Shown here: positions 32,486 to 40,131 of the stretch, in pieces
Numbering within the stretch: the stretch's first letter is position 1
Layout of the letters: each line of letters starts with the position of its first letter
Assembly: GCF_014202425.1 (NCBI RefSeq)
Contig: NZ_JACHGT010000005.1
Span: 434,001-498,000 of the forward strand
Length of the DNA stretch: 64,000 nt
Origin: Phytomonospora endophytica
GTDB taxonomy: Bacteria; Actinomycetota; Actinomycetes; Mycobacteriales; Micromonosporaceae
Reading direction: 5' to 3'
Position numbers and translations under genes: made by a program
The notes under the pieces: model-generated
Databases searched by the model: none
Told to the model about the DNA's origin: nothing
Seen by the model: only the letters and a program-made list of their open reading frames with translations

Positions 32486-33379
32486 GTGATCGCGCCCACC
32501 GGAACCGAGCCAGCGCTCGCCGAGTCGTACGCGCACTGCCGCCGCCTCCACCGCAGGCACGGCCGCACCTACTACCTGGCGACCAGACTCCTGCCGGGCG
32601 CGATCCGCCCGCACGTGCACGCCCTCTACGGCTTCGCCCGTTACGCCGACGACATCGTCGACACCCGCCCGGGCGACACGCCCGAGGAGCGCGCCGAGGC
32701 GCTGCGCGCCTGGTCGGACGGCTTCCTCGCCGGACTGCGCGGGGACATGCCCTCCGGTGACCCGATCCTCCCGGCGATCCTGGACACGGTGACGCGTTTC
32801 CGGCTGCCCGTCGGCGAGTTCGAGGCCTTCCTGGCCAGCATGGCCGCCGATCTCACGGTCACCGCTTACGACACCTATGAGGATCTGCTGGCCTACATGG
32901 CGGGTTCGGCGGCGGCGATCGGCAGTCTGATGCTGCCGATCCTCGGCAGCGCCGACCGGGACGCCGCCGAAGGACCGGCCCGCGAGCTCGGCAACGCCTT
33001 CCAGTTGACGAACTTCATCCGTGATGTCGGCGAGGACCTCGACCGGGGCCGCGTCTACCTGCCCCGCGCCGATCTCGACGCCTTCGGCGTCACCGTCGCC
33101 GACCTGCGTGCTCGCCGCACCACCGCGGCGATCCGGGCCCTCGTCGAGTTCGAGATCGAGCGGGCCGAGGCGCACTACCGGGCGGCCGCGCCGGGTGTGG
33201 CGATGCTCGACGTGGGCTCGCGGCCCTGTGTGCGGGCCGCGTACACGCTCTACCGCGACATCCTCACCGCCGTCCGCCGTGGCGGGCACCGGGTCCTGGA
33301 ACAGCGCGCGACCGTCCCGGCCAGTCGCCGTCTCGGGGTGGCGTTGCGCGAGATCGGCCGTGCGTGCGCCCGGCGGTGA
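32486..33379 (+). CDS. crtB: Phytoene/squalene synthase family enzyme
   Basis: 297 residues from a GTG at 32486. Both Asp-rich prenyl-diphosphate motifs are present: YADDIVD (Asp55/56/59) and NFIRDVGEDLDRGRVYLP. These bind Mg2+-diphosphates in head-to-head condensation of two geranylgeranyl diphosphates (phytoene) or two farnesyl diphosphates (squalene or dehydrosqualene). Its coupling to a CrtI-type desaturase by a 4-base overlap favours a carotenoid role. No GGPP synthase or cyclase gene lies in the window, so C40 against C30 cannot be decided. Confidence 0.92.
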   Translation: MIAPTGTEPALAESYAHCRRLHRRHGRTYYLATRLLPGAIRPHVHALYGFARYADDIVDTRPGDTPEERAEALRAWSDGFLAGLRGDMPSGDPILPAILDTVTRFRLPVGEFEAFLASMAADLTVTAYDTYEDLLAYMAGSAAAIGSLMLPILGSADRDAAEGPARELGNAFQLTNFIRDVGEDLDRGRVYLPRADLDAFGVTVADLRARRTTAAIRALVEFEIERAEAHYRAAAPGVAMLDVGSRPCVRAAYTLYRDILTAVRRGGHRVLEQRATVPASRRLGVALREIGRACARR

Positions 33380-34812
33380 GCGGCCGCGTCGTCATCGTCG
33401 GCGCCGGACTGTCCGGGCTGGCCTGCGCCCTGCACCTGGCGGGCGCCGGGCGCGAGGTGACGATCCTGGAACGCGGGGACCGGCCCGGCGGGCTGGCGGG
33501 GGAGCGGGTCGTCGACGGGTGGCGTTTCGACACCGGCCCGACCGTGCTGACCGCGCCGGACATCCTCGACCGGACCTTCGCCGCCGTCGGCGAGCGCACC
33601 GCCGACCGGCTGACCCTCCGCCGCCTCGATCCGGCCTACCGGGGCTTCTTCGGCGACGCCGGTCCCCTCGACGTGCGCGCCGATCCGGAGGACATGGCCG
33701 AGTACCTGCGCGCCGAGTGCGGGCCGGGCGACGCCGAGGGTTACCGCCGTTACGCCGCGCACGTCGCCGAGCTGTACCGCCTCCAGATCGACGACTTCAT
33801 CGACCGCAACCTCGACACCCCGCGCGACCTGGTGACGGCGAACCTGTTCGGGCTCGTCGCCCGTGGTGGGTTCGGGCGGCTGGCGCCCTTGGTGGACCGG
33901 CATTTCCGGGACGAGCGCCTGCGCCGGCTGTTCTCCTTCCAGTCGCTCTACATCGGACTCGCGCCTCGCCGGGCCCTCGCCCTCTACGCCGTGATCTCCT
34001 ACCTGGACGCGATCGCGGGCGTCTGGTATCCCGAGGGCGGGATCCACCAGGTGCCCGAGGCGCTCGCCGCGGCCGCCGTCGGCGCGGGCGTGCGGATCCA
34101 CTACGGCAGCGAGGCCCGGGCCGTGGAGCTTCGCGGCGATCGTGCCGTCGCGGTGACGACGGCGACCGGTGAGCGCCACGCCGCCGGCGACGTCGTGCTG
34201 GCCACCGACGAGGGCGCGGCCCTGCGGCTGCTGGGCCGTCCGCGAGCGCGGCGCCGGTTCCGGCACGCGCCGTCCTGCGCGGTCGTCCAGCTCGGCGGCG
34301 TGGACGTGCCCGCCGGGCTGGAGCATCACAACATCTTCTTCGGCCGGGCCTGGGACCGGACCTTCGACGACATCATCGGCGGCGGCCGCGTGATGCGCGA
34401 TCCCTCGCTGCTGGTCACCAACCCCGGCCGGACTGATCCGGCCGACGCCGGGACCCTCTACGTGCTGGCCCCGACGCCGAACCTGGACGACGGCCCGGAC
34501 TGGCGGTCACGAGGTGACGCCTACACCGGTGAGCTGCTCGCCGTGTTGGCGAAGCGCGGGTTGCCGCTGGACGCCGGTTCCGTCCGGACGGTGACGACCC
34601 CGGCCGACTGGGCCGACGCGGGCTATGACTCCGGGACGCCGTTCTCGCTGGCCCACACCTTCGGCCAGACGGGACCGTTCCGGCCCGGGACCCGGGTGCG
34701 CGGGCTCGCCAACGTGGTGCGCTGCGGTGCCGGCGTGCAGCCGGGCGTCGGCGTGCCGATGGTGCTGCTGTCCGGCGGGCTCGCGGCCCGCCGGGTCCTG
34801 GGACGGCGCTAG
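33376..34812 (+). CDS. crtI: Phytoene desaturase (CrtI/CrtN-type FAD enzyme)
   Basis: 478 residues from a GTG at 33376 that overlaps the crtB stop as GTGA; a GTG at 33364 is an alternative. The FAD-binding motif VVIVGAGLSGLACALHLA is at the N-terminus, followed by ERGDRPGGLAGERVVDGWRFDTGPTV, the CrtI signature, and PEGGIHQVPEALAAAAVGAG, and the C-terminal GAGVQPGVGVPMVLLSG closes the FAD site. The enzyme should desaturate the CrtB product to coloured polyenes at the membrane. Last gene of the operon; it converges with the flavodoxin gene by a 4-base overlap. Confidence 0.92.
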   Translation: MSGRVVIVGAGLSGLACALHLAGAGREVTILERGDRPGGLAGERVVDGWRFDTGPTVLTAPDILDRTFAAVGERTADRLTLRRLDPAYRGFFGDAGPLDVRADPEDMAEYLRAECGPGDAEGYRRYAAHVAELYRLQIDDFIDRNLDTPRDLVTANLFGLVARGGFGRLAPLVDRHFRDERLRRLFSFQSLYIGLAPRRALALYAVISYLDAIAGVWYPEGGIHQVPEALAAAAVGAGVRIHYGSEARAVELRGDRAVAVTTATGERHAAGDVVLATDEGAALRLLGRPRARRRFRHAPSCAVVQLGGVDVPAGLEHHNIFFGRAWDRTFDDIIGGGRVMRDPSLLVTNPGRTDPADAGTLYVLAPTPNLDDGPDWRSRGDAYTGELLAVLAKRGLPLDAGSVRTVTTPADWADAGYDSGTPFSLAHTFGQTGPFRPGTRVRGLANVVRCGAGVQPGVGVPMVLLSGGLAARRVLGRR

Positions 34813-35411
34813 CCGGCCACGGCGAGTTCGAGTCGCCCGGCGCGGACCACCCGGGCGGCTTCGGCGACGCGCGCGCCGAGGGCGGCGCCGGTCGCGAGGT
34901 CGCCGGGGTTCATGTCCTCGGCGGGCAGGTCGTTGAAGGTCTGGGCGGCGGCGCCGAGGTAGAAGCCGAGGCGGTTGCGGTCGAACTCGGTCCCGTAGGT
35001 CATGTGCCAGCCGGGACCGAGGCCGAGGTTGACCCAGTTCATGCCGTGCTGCGCGGCGAGGATCGTCATTTGCTGGAGGGTGTTGAGCTTGTCGCCGCTC
35101 ATGCCGCCCGAGGCGGTGAAACCGGCGGCGAGCTTGTCCTGCCAGCCGCGGACCGCCCAGACGGCGCTGGACGCCTCGGCGAAGGCCTGGAAGGTGGCGC
35201 TCGCCGCTCCCATGTACGTGGGGCTTCCGAAGATGATCGCGTCGGCGGAGGCGAGGGTGTCCCACAGCCCGTCGTCGAGCGTCTCGACCGGGACGAGCCG
35301 GGCCTCGGTGCCCGGTACGGTGAGGGCGCCGTCGCGGACGTGTTCGGCCAGGCGGTGAGTGTGGCCGGCCGCGGAGTGGTAGGCGATGGCGACGCGGATG
35401 GTCCCGTTCAT
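34809..35411 (-). CDS. Flavodoxin-family NAD(P)H oxidoreductase (WrbA-like)
   Basis: 200 residues, ATG at 35411. The FMN phosphate loop AYHSAAGHTHRLAEH follows the first strand, and SPTYMGAASATFQAF (about 63-77) is the second FMN loop of flavodoxin-like quinone oxidoreductases. Such enzymes reduce quinones by two electrons and protect from redox-cycling compounds. It is divergent from a MarR regulator, with two operator-like palindromes between them, the standard arrangement of MarR-controlled quinone or thiol stress genes. Confidence 0.9.
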   Translation of the reverse strand: MNGTIRVAIAYHSAAGHTHRLAEHVRDGALTVPGTEARLVPVETLDDGLWDTLASADAIIFGSPTYMGAASATFQAFAEASSAVWAVRGWQDKLAAGFTASGGMSGDKLNTLQQMTILAAQHGMNWVNLGLGPGWHMTYGTEFDRNRLGFYLGAAAQTFNDLPAEDMNPGDLATGAALGARVAEAARVVRAGRLELAVAG

Positions 35412-35429
35412 CGGGTAGCCTTTCGGTTA

Positions 35430-35477
35430 GTTCGAATCTGAACGATCGGAACGCTAGTCGTTAGTTCAAATTCGAAC
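35430..35477. promoter_or_regulatory. Two MarR operator-like palindromes
   Basis: GTTCGAATCTGAAC (35430-35443) and GTTCAAATTCGAAC (35464-35477) share the pattern GTTC-RAATYY-GAAC and are preceded by TTA in both. Their centres are 34 bp apart, about three helical turns, between the flavodoxin and marR starts. AT-rich against the 70% GC background. Likely binding sites for the MarR protein controlling both genes. Confidence 0.72.
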
Positions 35478-35500
35478 AACCGGAAGTGACGGAGGACACG

Positions 35501-35983
35501 ATGAGCGTGGAGGAACGCTGGCTGACCGAGGCCCAGGCGCGTGCCTGGTCCCAGTTCATCCGCACCAGTCAGCGCCTGGAGCAGCGGCTCGACCGCGACC
35601 TCAAGTCCGGGCACGACCTCTCGCACACCCAGTACGAGATCCTCGTCCGGCTCGCCGACCCCGGCACGGCCACCGGGAACGTCCGCATGAGCGACCTCGC
35701 CGCCGACCTCGTCACCGCCAAGAGCGCGGCGACCTACCAGATCGGCCAGCTCGTCGAACGCGGCCTCGTCGCGCGCGTGAAATGCGCCGAGGACGCCCGC
35801 ACCACCTACGTGACCCTGACCGACGCCGGCCGCGAACTGCTCGGCAGGGCCGCCCCGGACCACCTCGGACGCGTCCGCGAACTCTTCCTCGACGGGCTCT
35901 CGGCCGCCGAACTGGAGATGCTCACCGACGCCCTGGACCGGACCTGCGCGCGGATCATCGCGGCCCGGAAGAGACGAAGCTGA
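35501..35983 (+). CDS. MarR family transcriptional regulator
   Basis: 160 residues from the ATG at 35501, which has GGAGG five bases upstream; a GTG at 35486 is in frame but has no such site. Winged helix: HTQYEILVRLADPGTATG, MSDLAADLVTAKSAATYQIGQLVERGLVARVKCAEDARTTYVTLTDAG, typical MarR with recognition helix around TAKSAATYQIGQL. A single Cys in the wing (VKCAED) could be a redox switch. Divergent from the flavodoxin gene; probable autoregulation through the two palindromes. Confidence 0.93.
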   Translation: MSVEERWLTEAQARAWSQFIRTSQRLEQRLDRDLKSGHDLSHTQYEILVRLADPGTATGNVRMSDLAADLVTAKSAATYQIGQLVERGLVARVKCAEDARTTYVTLTDAGRELLGRAAPDHLGRVRELFLDGLSAAELEMLTDALDRTCARIIAARKRRS

Positions 35984-35991
35984 CATCGGGC

Positions 35992-36022
35992 TTGACCCTC
36001 ACGCAACGTCAGGGGGCACCTT
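35992..36022 (+). promoter_or_regulatory. TipA-type MerR promoter with 19-bp spacer and dyad
   Basis: -35 TTGACC (35992-35997), 19-nt spacer and -10 CACCTT (36017-36022). The spacer region holds the dyad CCCTCACG-CAA-CGTCAGGG (35996-36014). The over-long 19-bp spacer with a central dyad is the hallmark of MerR-activated promoters, and the CCTCACG/CGT-AGG core resembles the Streptomyces tipA promoter as I remember it. The predicted start coincides with the ATG at 36029, so the message may be leaderless. Confidence 0.75.
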
Positions 36023-36028
36023 GGCCGC

Positions 36029-36562
36029 ATGAGCGACTACTTCAACGCGTTCGAGGTCGGCCCCGTGTCCGTGCGCGGCCCCGAGGCGGTGGCACCCGAG
36101 GTGTTCCGCGGCATCTACGCGATGCCGGTCTTCGTGTCGGTCCCGACCCCGGACCTGGCGGCGTCGGCCGAGTTCTGGGTGCGGGCCTTCGGCTTCGTCG
36201 AACTGTTCGGCATTCCCGGCCAGGTGGTTCACCTGCGCCGGTGGACCTACCAGGACGTCCTGCTCGTCCCCGCGTCGGACGAGACCGAGACGTCCGCGGC
36301 CACCGGCATGAGTGTGAGCTTCCTGTGCGTGCTCGGCGAGCTCGACGCCATCGCCGAGGCCTGTGCGGAACTCGTGCCGGGCGGCGTGACCGGGCCGCGG
36401 GACACGCCGTGGCGAACGCGCGACGTCGCGGTCACCACGGCGGAAGGGGCGAAGGTCGTGTTCACCGCCGCCCTGGAGTTCGACCCCGACAGCCCGGAAG
36501 CGCGCGATCTGGCCGCGGTCGGCATCACCGCGCCGGAACCCGAGACGGAGGCCCGACGATGA
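36029..36562 (+). CDS. VOC family protein in a TipA-like operon
   Basis: 177 residues, ATG at 36029, probably leaderless. After a short N-terminal extension, AMPVFVSVPTPDLAASAEFWVRAFGFVELFG and VVHLRRWTYQDVLLVP form the first VOC half; VAVTTAEGAKVVFTAALEF belongs to the second. The fold is shared with bleomycin-resistance proteins and glyoxalases. It overlaps the MerR-TipAS gene by four bases and is under a MerR-type promoter, so it is probably induced by whatever the regulator binds. A drug-binding or detoxifying role is plausible but unproven. Confidence 0.85.
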   Translation: MSDYFNAFEVGPVSVRGPEAVAPEVFRGIYAMPVFVSVPTPDLAASAEFWVRAFGFVELFGIPGQVVHLRRWTYQDVLLVPASDETETSAATGMSVSFLCVLGELDAIAEACAELVPGGVTGPRDTPWRTRDVAVTTAEGAKVVFTAALEFDPDSPEARDLAAVGITAPEPETEARR

Positions 36563-37368
36563 CTTACACGGTTGAGAACGTCCGCGACGCCGTCACGGTG
36601 GGCGAGGCCGCCGAGCTGGCGGGCGTGACCGTCCGCACGCTCCACCACTGGGACGAGATCGGCCTGGCCTCACCGTCGGTCCGGACTTCCGCCGGGTACC
36701 GCCGGTACACCGACGAGGACCTTCAGCGGCTGGACCGGGTCGTCGCCTACCGCGAAGCCGGCCTCGGACTGGAGACCGTGCGCGAGGTGCTCGACGACGC
36801 GACCGCCGAGATCGGCGCCGCCCTGCGCGAGCAGCGCGCCCGGCTCGCCGAGCGGATCGAGGAGCTGCGGCGGCTCGACGAGCGGCTGGAACGGCTCACC
36901 GAGTCCCATGAGCGTGGCATCCTGCTCGACGACGAAGCGCAGACGGAGATCTTCGGGGAGGACTGGGACGCGCCTCGTTCCCGGCGGGCCCGTGCGGTGT
37001 GGGGCGACTCCACGCAGTGGGCGCAGTTCGCCGAGCGGTCCGCCTCGCGGACGAAGGAGCAGTGGAAGGCGCTCTCCGGGGCGATGTCGGCGCTCCAGCT
37101 CGACCTGGGTGACGCCGTCGACCGGGACGTCGTGCCCGGCAGCCCGGAGGCGAACGCGCTCATCGAGCGCCACCGGGAGGTGTTCTCGAACTTCTTCCCG
37201 CTCACCCGGCAGATGCAGGTCTGCCTGGGCAGGATGTTCGAGTCCGACCCCGGCTTCGCCGCCCACTACGACGGGATCCGCGCCGGCCTGACCTCCTGGT
37301 TCCGCCGAAGCATCGACGAGAACGCTCGCGCGAACGGCGTCGACCCGGAGACGGCCGCGTGGCGGTGA
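36559..37368 (+). CDS. MerR family regulator with TipAS antibiotic-recognition domain
   Basis: 269 residues, ATG at 36559 overlapping the VOC stop. MerR winged helix (about 12-80: TVGEAAELAGVTVRTLHHWDEIGLASPS, then AGYRRYTDEDLQRL), a coiled-coil dimer helix (about 85-125), and a C-terminal TipAS-like helical domain (about 130-269) with QWAQFAERSASRTKEQWKAL and FSNFFPLTRQMQVCLGRMFESD. TipAS domains bind thiopeptides and other hydrophobic antibiotics, then the protein twists a 19-bp-spacer promoter into use. Such a promoter is present upstream of its own operon. Confidence 0.93.
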   Translation: MTYTVENVRDAVTVGEAAELAGVTVRTLHHWDEIGLASPSVRTSAGYRRYTDEDLQRLDRVVAYREAGLGLETVREVLDDATAEIGAALREQRARLAERIEELRRLDERLERLTESHERGILLDDEAQTEIFGEDWDAPRSRRARAVWGDSTQWAQFAERSASRTKEQWKALSGAMSALQLDLGDAVDRDVVPGSPEANALIERHREVFSNFFPLTRQMQVCLGRMFESDPGFAAHYDGIRAGLTSWFRRSIDENARANGVDPETAAWR

Positions 37369-37371
37369 CGA

Positions 37372-37404
37372 GGGCGGGCCCTGCCGTTTCGGCAAGGCCC
37401 GCCC
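37372..37404. terminator. Bidirectional terminator between merR and the SLC13 gene
   Basis: GGGCGGGCC / GGCCCGCCC outer stem (37372-37380 with 37396-37404) plus TGCCG / CGGCA inner stem around a TTT loop, one C-A mismatch between them. Lies between the convergent genes. Confidence 0.85.
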
Positions 37405-37408
37405 GTCG

Positions 37409-39007
37409 CTAACCCCCGATCCCCGTCACCGCCACCATCGCCGGGAGGCCGGCCAGCAGGAGCAGCCCGCCGAACAGGTCGAAGCTCGCGCCCGAGCGGA
37501 TCATCGTCGTGATCGACACGCAGCCCGATCCGTAGGCGATCGCGTTCTGCGGTGTCGAGACCGGCAGCATGAACCCGAAGGAGGCCGCGAAGGTCGCCGC
37601 GAGCGCCGGCACGAAGGGGTTGACCCCGGCGGCCATGGCGATCGGGATGATGATCGGCACGACGACGGCCGCGGCGGCGGTGTTGCTCGTCGTCTCCGAC
37701 ACCAGGATCGCCAGCGCGATCGCGAACGCGGTGATGGTGAAGACGCTCGACAGGCCCAGTGCGTTCGAGGCGCCCGAACCGATCGTCTCGGCGAGGCCCG
37801 TCGACTCCAGCAGCGAGCCGAAGATGATGCCCGTGCCGAACAGCACGATCGTGCCCCAGTCGATCCGCGCGGCGTCGCTCCAGCGCAGCGTGAATTCGCG
37901 TTGGCGCCACTCGGTCGGCAGCAGGAACAGCAGGGAGGCGCCCAGGACGGCGACCGTGCCCTCGTTGAGGCGGCCGCTGACCGTCTCGTAGAGCGCCGAC
38001 TCGGTCCCCGCGAACACCGCGATCACGCCCGGGAAGATCCACAGCGCGACGGTGATGCCGAAGGCGATCAGCGTGTTCTTCTCCGCCCGCGACATCTTCC
38101 CCAGCTCGGCCCGTTCGGCGGCCACGTACTCCTCGACGCCCTCGATCCGGCGGATCTCGGGCTTGTTGAGCAGCAGCAGGACGATCACGAGGATGACGAA
38201 CATGATGGCGCACAGGGGAAGGGCCGTGGCCATCCACTCCGCGAAGGAGATCTTCTTGCCCGTCGCCTCCTCGATCAGGCCGCGCCCGATCAGGTTCGGC
38301 GGGCTCCCGACCGGCGTGAGCAGCCCACCGACGCTGGCGCCGTAGGCGAGCATCAGGACCAGGGCGGCGCCGACGCGCAGCCGCAGCGGGTCGAAGTTCG
38401 CCGCGACCATCCCGCGGCTCTGCAGCATCTTCGCGATGACCGCCAGCAGGCCCAGCGCGGTCGGCAGCAGCATCGCGACCGTCGCGGTGTTCGACACGAA
38501 CGCCGACAGCAGGCAGGTGATCACACCGAAGGCGATGATGACGCGGATCGTGGACTTCCCGATCCCCGGCAGCGACAGGATGAAGAACGCGAACCGCCGC
38601 GCCACCCCGTGCTTGAGCATCGCCTGCGCCAGGATGAACGCGCCGATGAAGGTGAACACCGTCGAGGACCCGAAGGGCTTGAGCGCGTCCGAGGCCGGCA
38701 CCACGCCGAACAGCACGATGGCGGCGACGCCGATGAGCCCGCCGACGGGGATGGGCACCGGCTCGGTCACCCACATGACGACCACGCCGAGCAGGATCGC
38801 GGCCAGCACGTGCTGACGCGGCGCCAGATCGAAGGGGATCAGCGCGAACGCGACCGCCAGCACCGGCGCCAGCCACAGCCCGGTCGTCCGGCGCCCCTTC
38901 TCGAAGCGCTCCTCGGCGGGCGAGAGCACCTGCTCGCCCAGACTGCGGTAGGTGGCGTGGCCCAGCAGGGCCTTGTCCACGTCGGTGCGCTGCTCCTCGG
39001 CGGCCAT
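37409..39007 (-). CDS. SLC13/DASS family Na+-coupled di/tricarboxylate transporter
   Basis: 532 residues from the ATG at 39007 (AGGGAG upstream; longer starts lack one). About 11-12 TM helices in two inverted halves. The two helical-hairpin substrate motifs are visible: SNTATVAMLLP with SVGGLLTPVGSPPNLIG, and TTSNTAAAAVVVP with LPVSTPQNAIAYGSG, the paired SNT motifs of DASS transporters. Such carriers import succinate, malate, fumarate or tartrate with sodium. Divergent from a LysR regulator that is followed by a tartrate-dehydrogenase-type gene, so tartrate or D-malate is the probable cargo. Confidence 0.93.
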   Translation of the reverse strand: MAAEEQRTDVDKALLGHATYRSLGEQVLSPAEERFEKGRRTTGLWLAPVLAVAFALIPFDLAPRQHVLAAILLGVVVMWVTEPVPIPVGGLIGVAAIVLFGVVPASDALKPFGSSTVFTFIGAFILAQAMLKHGVARRFAFFILSLPGIGKSTIRVIIAFGVITCLLSAFVSNTATVAMLLPTALGLLAVIAKMLQSRGMVAANFDPLRLRVGAALVLMLAYGASVGGLLTPVGSPPNLIGRGLIEEATGKKISFAEWMATALPLCAIMFVILVIVLLLLNKPEIRRIEGVEEYVAAERAELGKMSRAEKNTLIAFGITVALWIFPGVIAVFAGTESALYETVSGRLNEGTVAVLGASLLFLLPTEWRQREFTLRWSDAARIDWGTIVLFGTGIIFGSLLESTGLAETIGSGASNALGLSSVFTITAFAIALAILVSETTSNTAAAAVVVPIIIPIAMAAGVNPFVPALAATFAASFGFMLPVSTPQNAIAYGSGCVSITTMIRSGASFDLFGGLLLLAGLPAMVAVTGIGG

Positions 39008-39122
39008 GTCGTCACTCCCTTGTGGACAACGGCTACGGTGACCCATGCCACAAGCGGCACGTGTGCGCCATTCTGGACCTGTGCGGACAAGCCGGTCCAA
39101 TGCGGTTTGGCTACCAGACCGT

Positions 39123-39135
39123 TAGGCTGCGCCTA
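39123..39135. promoter_or_regulatory. LysR box 1 (between transporter and lysR)
   Basis: TAGGC-TGC-GCCTA, a perfect T-N11-A palindrome 44 bases before the lysR start and 115 bases before the transporter start. Same motif as box 2 at 40059-40071. Confidence 0.7.
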
Positions 39136-39179
39136 TGTGCCGGGCATTCCGTCCGGCTCGCCGACCCCCGGAGCCGGCC

Positions 39180-40061
39180 ATGGACGTGCGGCAACTGGAG
39201 TACTTCCTCGCCGTCGTCGACAACGGCGGCTTCAACCGGGCCGCCCGGACGCTCTTCCTCGCGCAGCCCTCGCTGTCCCAGGCGATCCGAACCCTCGAAC
39301 GCGACCTGGGCGGCCGCCTCTTCCACCGCATCGGGCGGCGCGTCGTGCTCACCGAGGCCGGGGAGGCCCTCGTCGAACCGGCCCGCCGTGCCGTTCGCGC
39401 CCTGGCGGTGGCGCGCGCGAGCGTCGACGCCGTGCGCGGCCTGCGATCCGGCGAGGTGACGGTCGCGTCGATGCCCTCGCCCGCCGTCGAACCGCTCAGC
39501 TCGATGGTCCTCGCCTACACCGAGCGCCACCCGGCCGTGCGCGTCACGATCCGCGCGGCGCCGGTCGCCCTCTCGGTGCTCACCGCCGTCCGCACCGGCG
39601 CCACCGAACTCGGCCTGCTCTCGGCCTGGCGTCTCCCGGCGGCCGCCGACCTGCGGCTGCGTCCCCTGGGGCGTCAGCGTTTCGTGCTCGTCGCGCCACC
39701 CGACGGGAGCCTGCGTCCCGACGGGCCGCTCCCGCGCGCGGCCCTCGCCGGGCAGCGCCTCATCGTCGGGGAGGAGGGCACCGGTATCCGCCGCCTCGCC
39801 GAGGAGATCCGCGAGGCCGTCCCCGACGTCACCATCGCCGTGGAGTCGGAGCATCGCGAGGCCGTGCTTCCACTGGTGCTCAAGGGAGTCGGCGTCGGGA
39901 TCCTCGCCGAGGCCTGGCGTCCGCTCGCCGAACGCGCCGGTGCCGTCGTCCTCGACCTGGACCCGCCGGCCTGGCTCGACCTCGCCCTCGTCAGCCGCGA
40001 CGGGCCGTTGACCCCGGCGGCCGAGGAGTTCCTCACCATGGCCGCCGAACAGGACCGATAG
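39180..40061 (+). CDS. LysR family regulator of the dicarboxylate module
   Basis: 293 residues from the ATG at 39180, with GGAG eight bases upstream. N-terminal HTH: MDVRQLEYFLAVVDNGGFNRAARTLF, then QPSLSQAIRTLERDLGGRLFHR. The co-inducer domain (about 90-293) binds a small acid in most family members. Divergent from the SLC13 gene and 70 bases upstream of the dehydrogenase gene. Two copies of one palindromic T-N11-A box, one in each gap, are the expected binding sites. Functional analogue of DmlR/TtuA-type activators. Confidence 0.92.
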   Translation: MDVRQLEYFLAVVDNGGFNRAARTLFLAQPSLSQAIRTLERDLGGRLFHRIGRRVVLTEAGEALVEPARRAVRALAVARASVDAVRGLRSGEVTVASMPSPAVEPLSSMVLAYTERHPAVRVTIRAAPVALSVLTAVRTGATELGLLSAWRLPAAADLRLRPLGRQRFVLVAPPDGSLRPDGPLPRAALAGQRLIVGEEGTGIRRLAEEIREAVPDVTIAVESEHREAVLPLVLKGVGVGILAEAWRPLAERAGAVVLDLDPPAWLDLALVSRDGPLTPAAEEFLTMAAEQDR

Positions 40062-40072
40062 GCGCGGCCTAT
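40058..40072 (+). promoter_or_regulatory. LysR box 2 (upstream of the dehydrogenase gene)
   Basis: Perfect palindrome ATAGGC-GCG-GCCTAT, overlapping the lysR stop codon (TAG at 40059-40061) and 60 bases before the dehydrogenase ATG. Shares TAGGC-N3-GCCTA with box 1. Confidence 0.72.
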
Positions 40073-40131
40073 AAGTGCCATCACCGCCTGGTCTTGGACC
40101 CGGCCGCCGGCGGCTTGCTTGAATCGGGATC

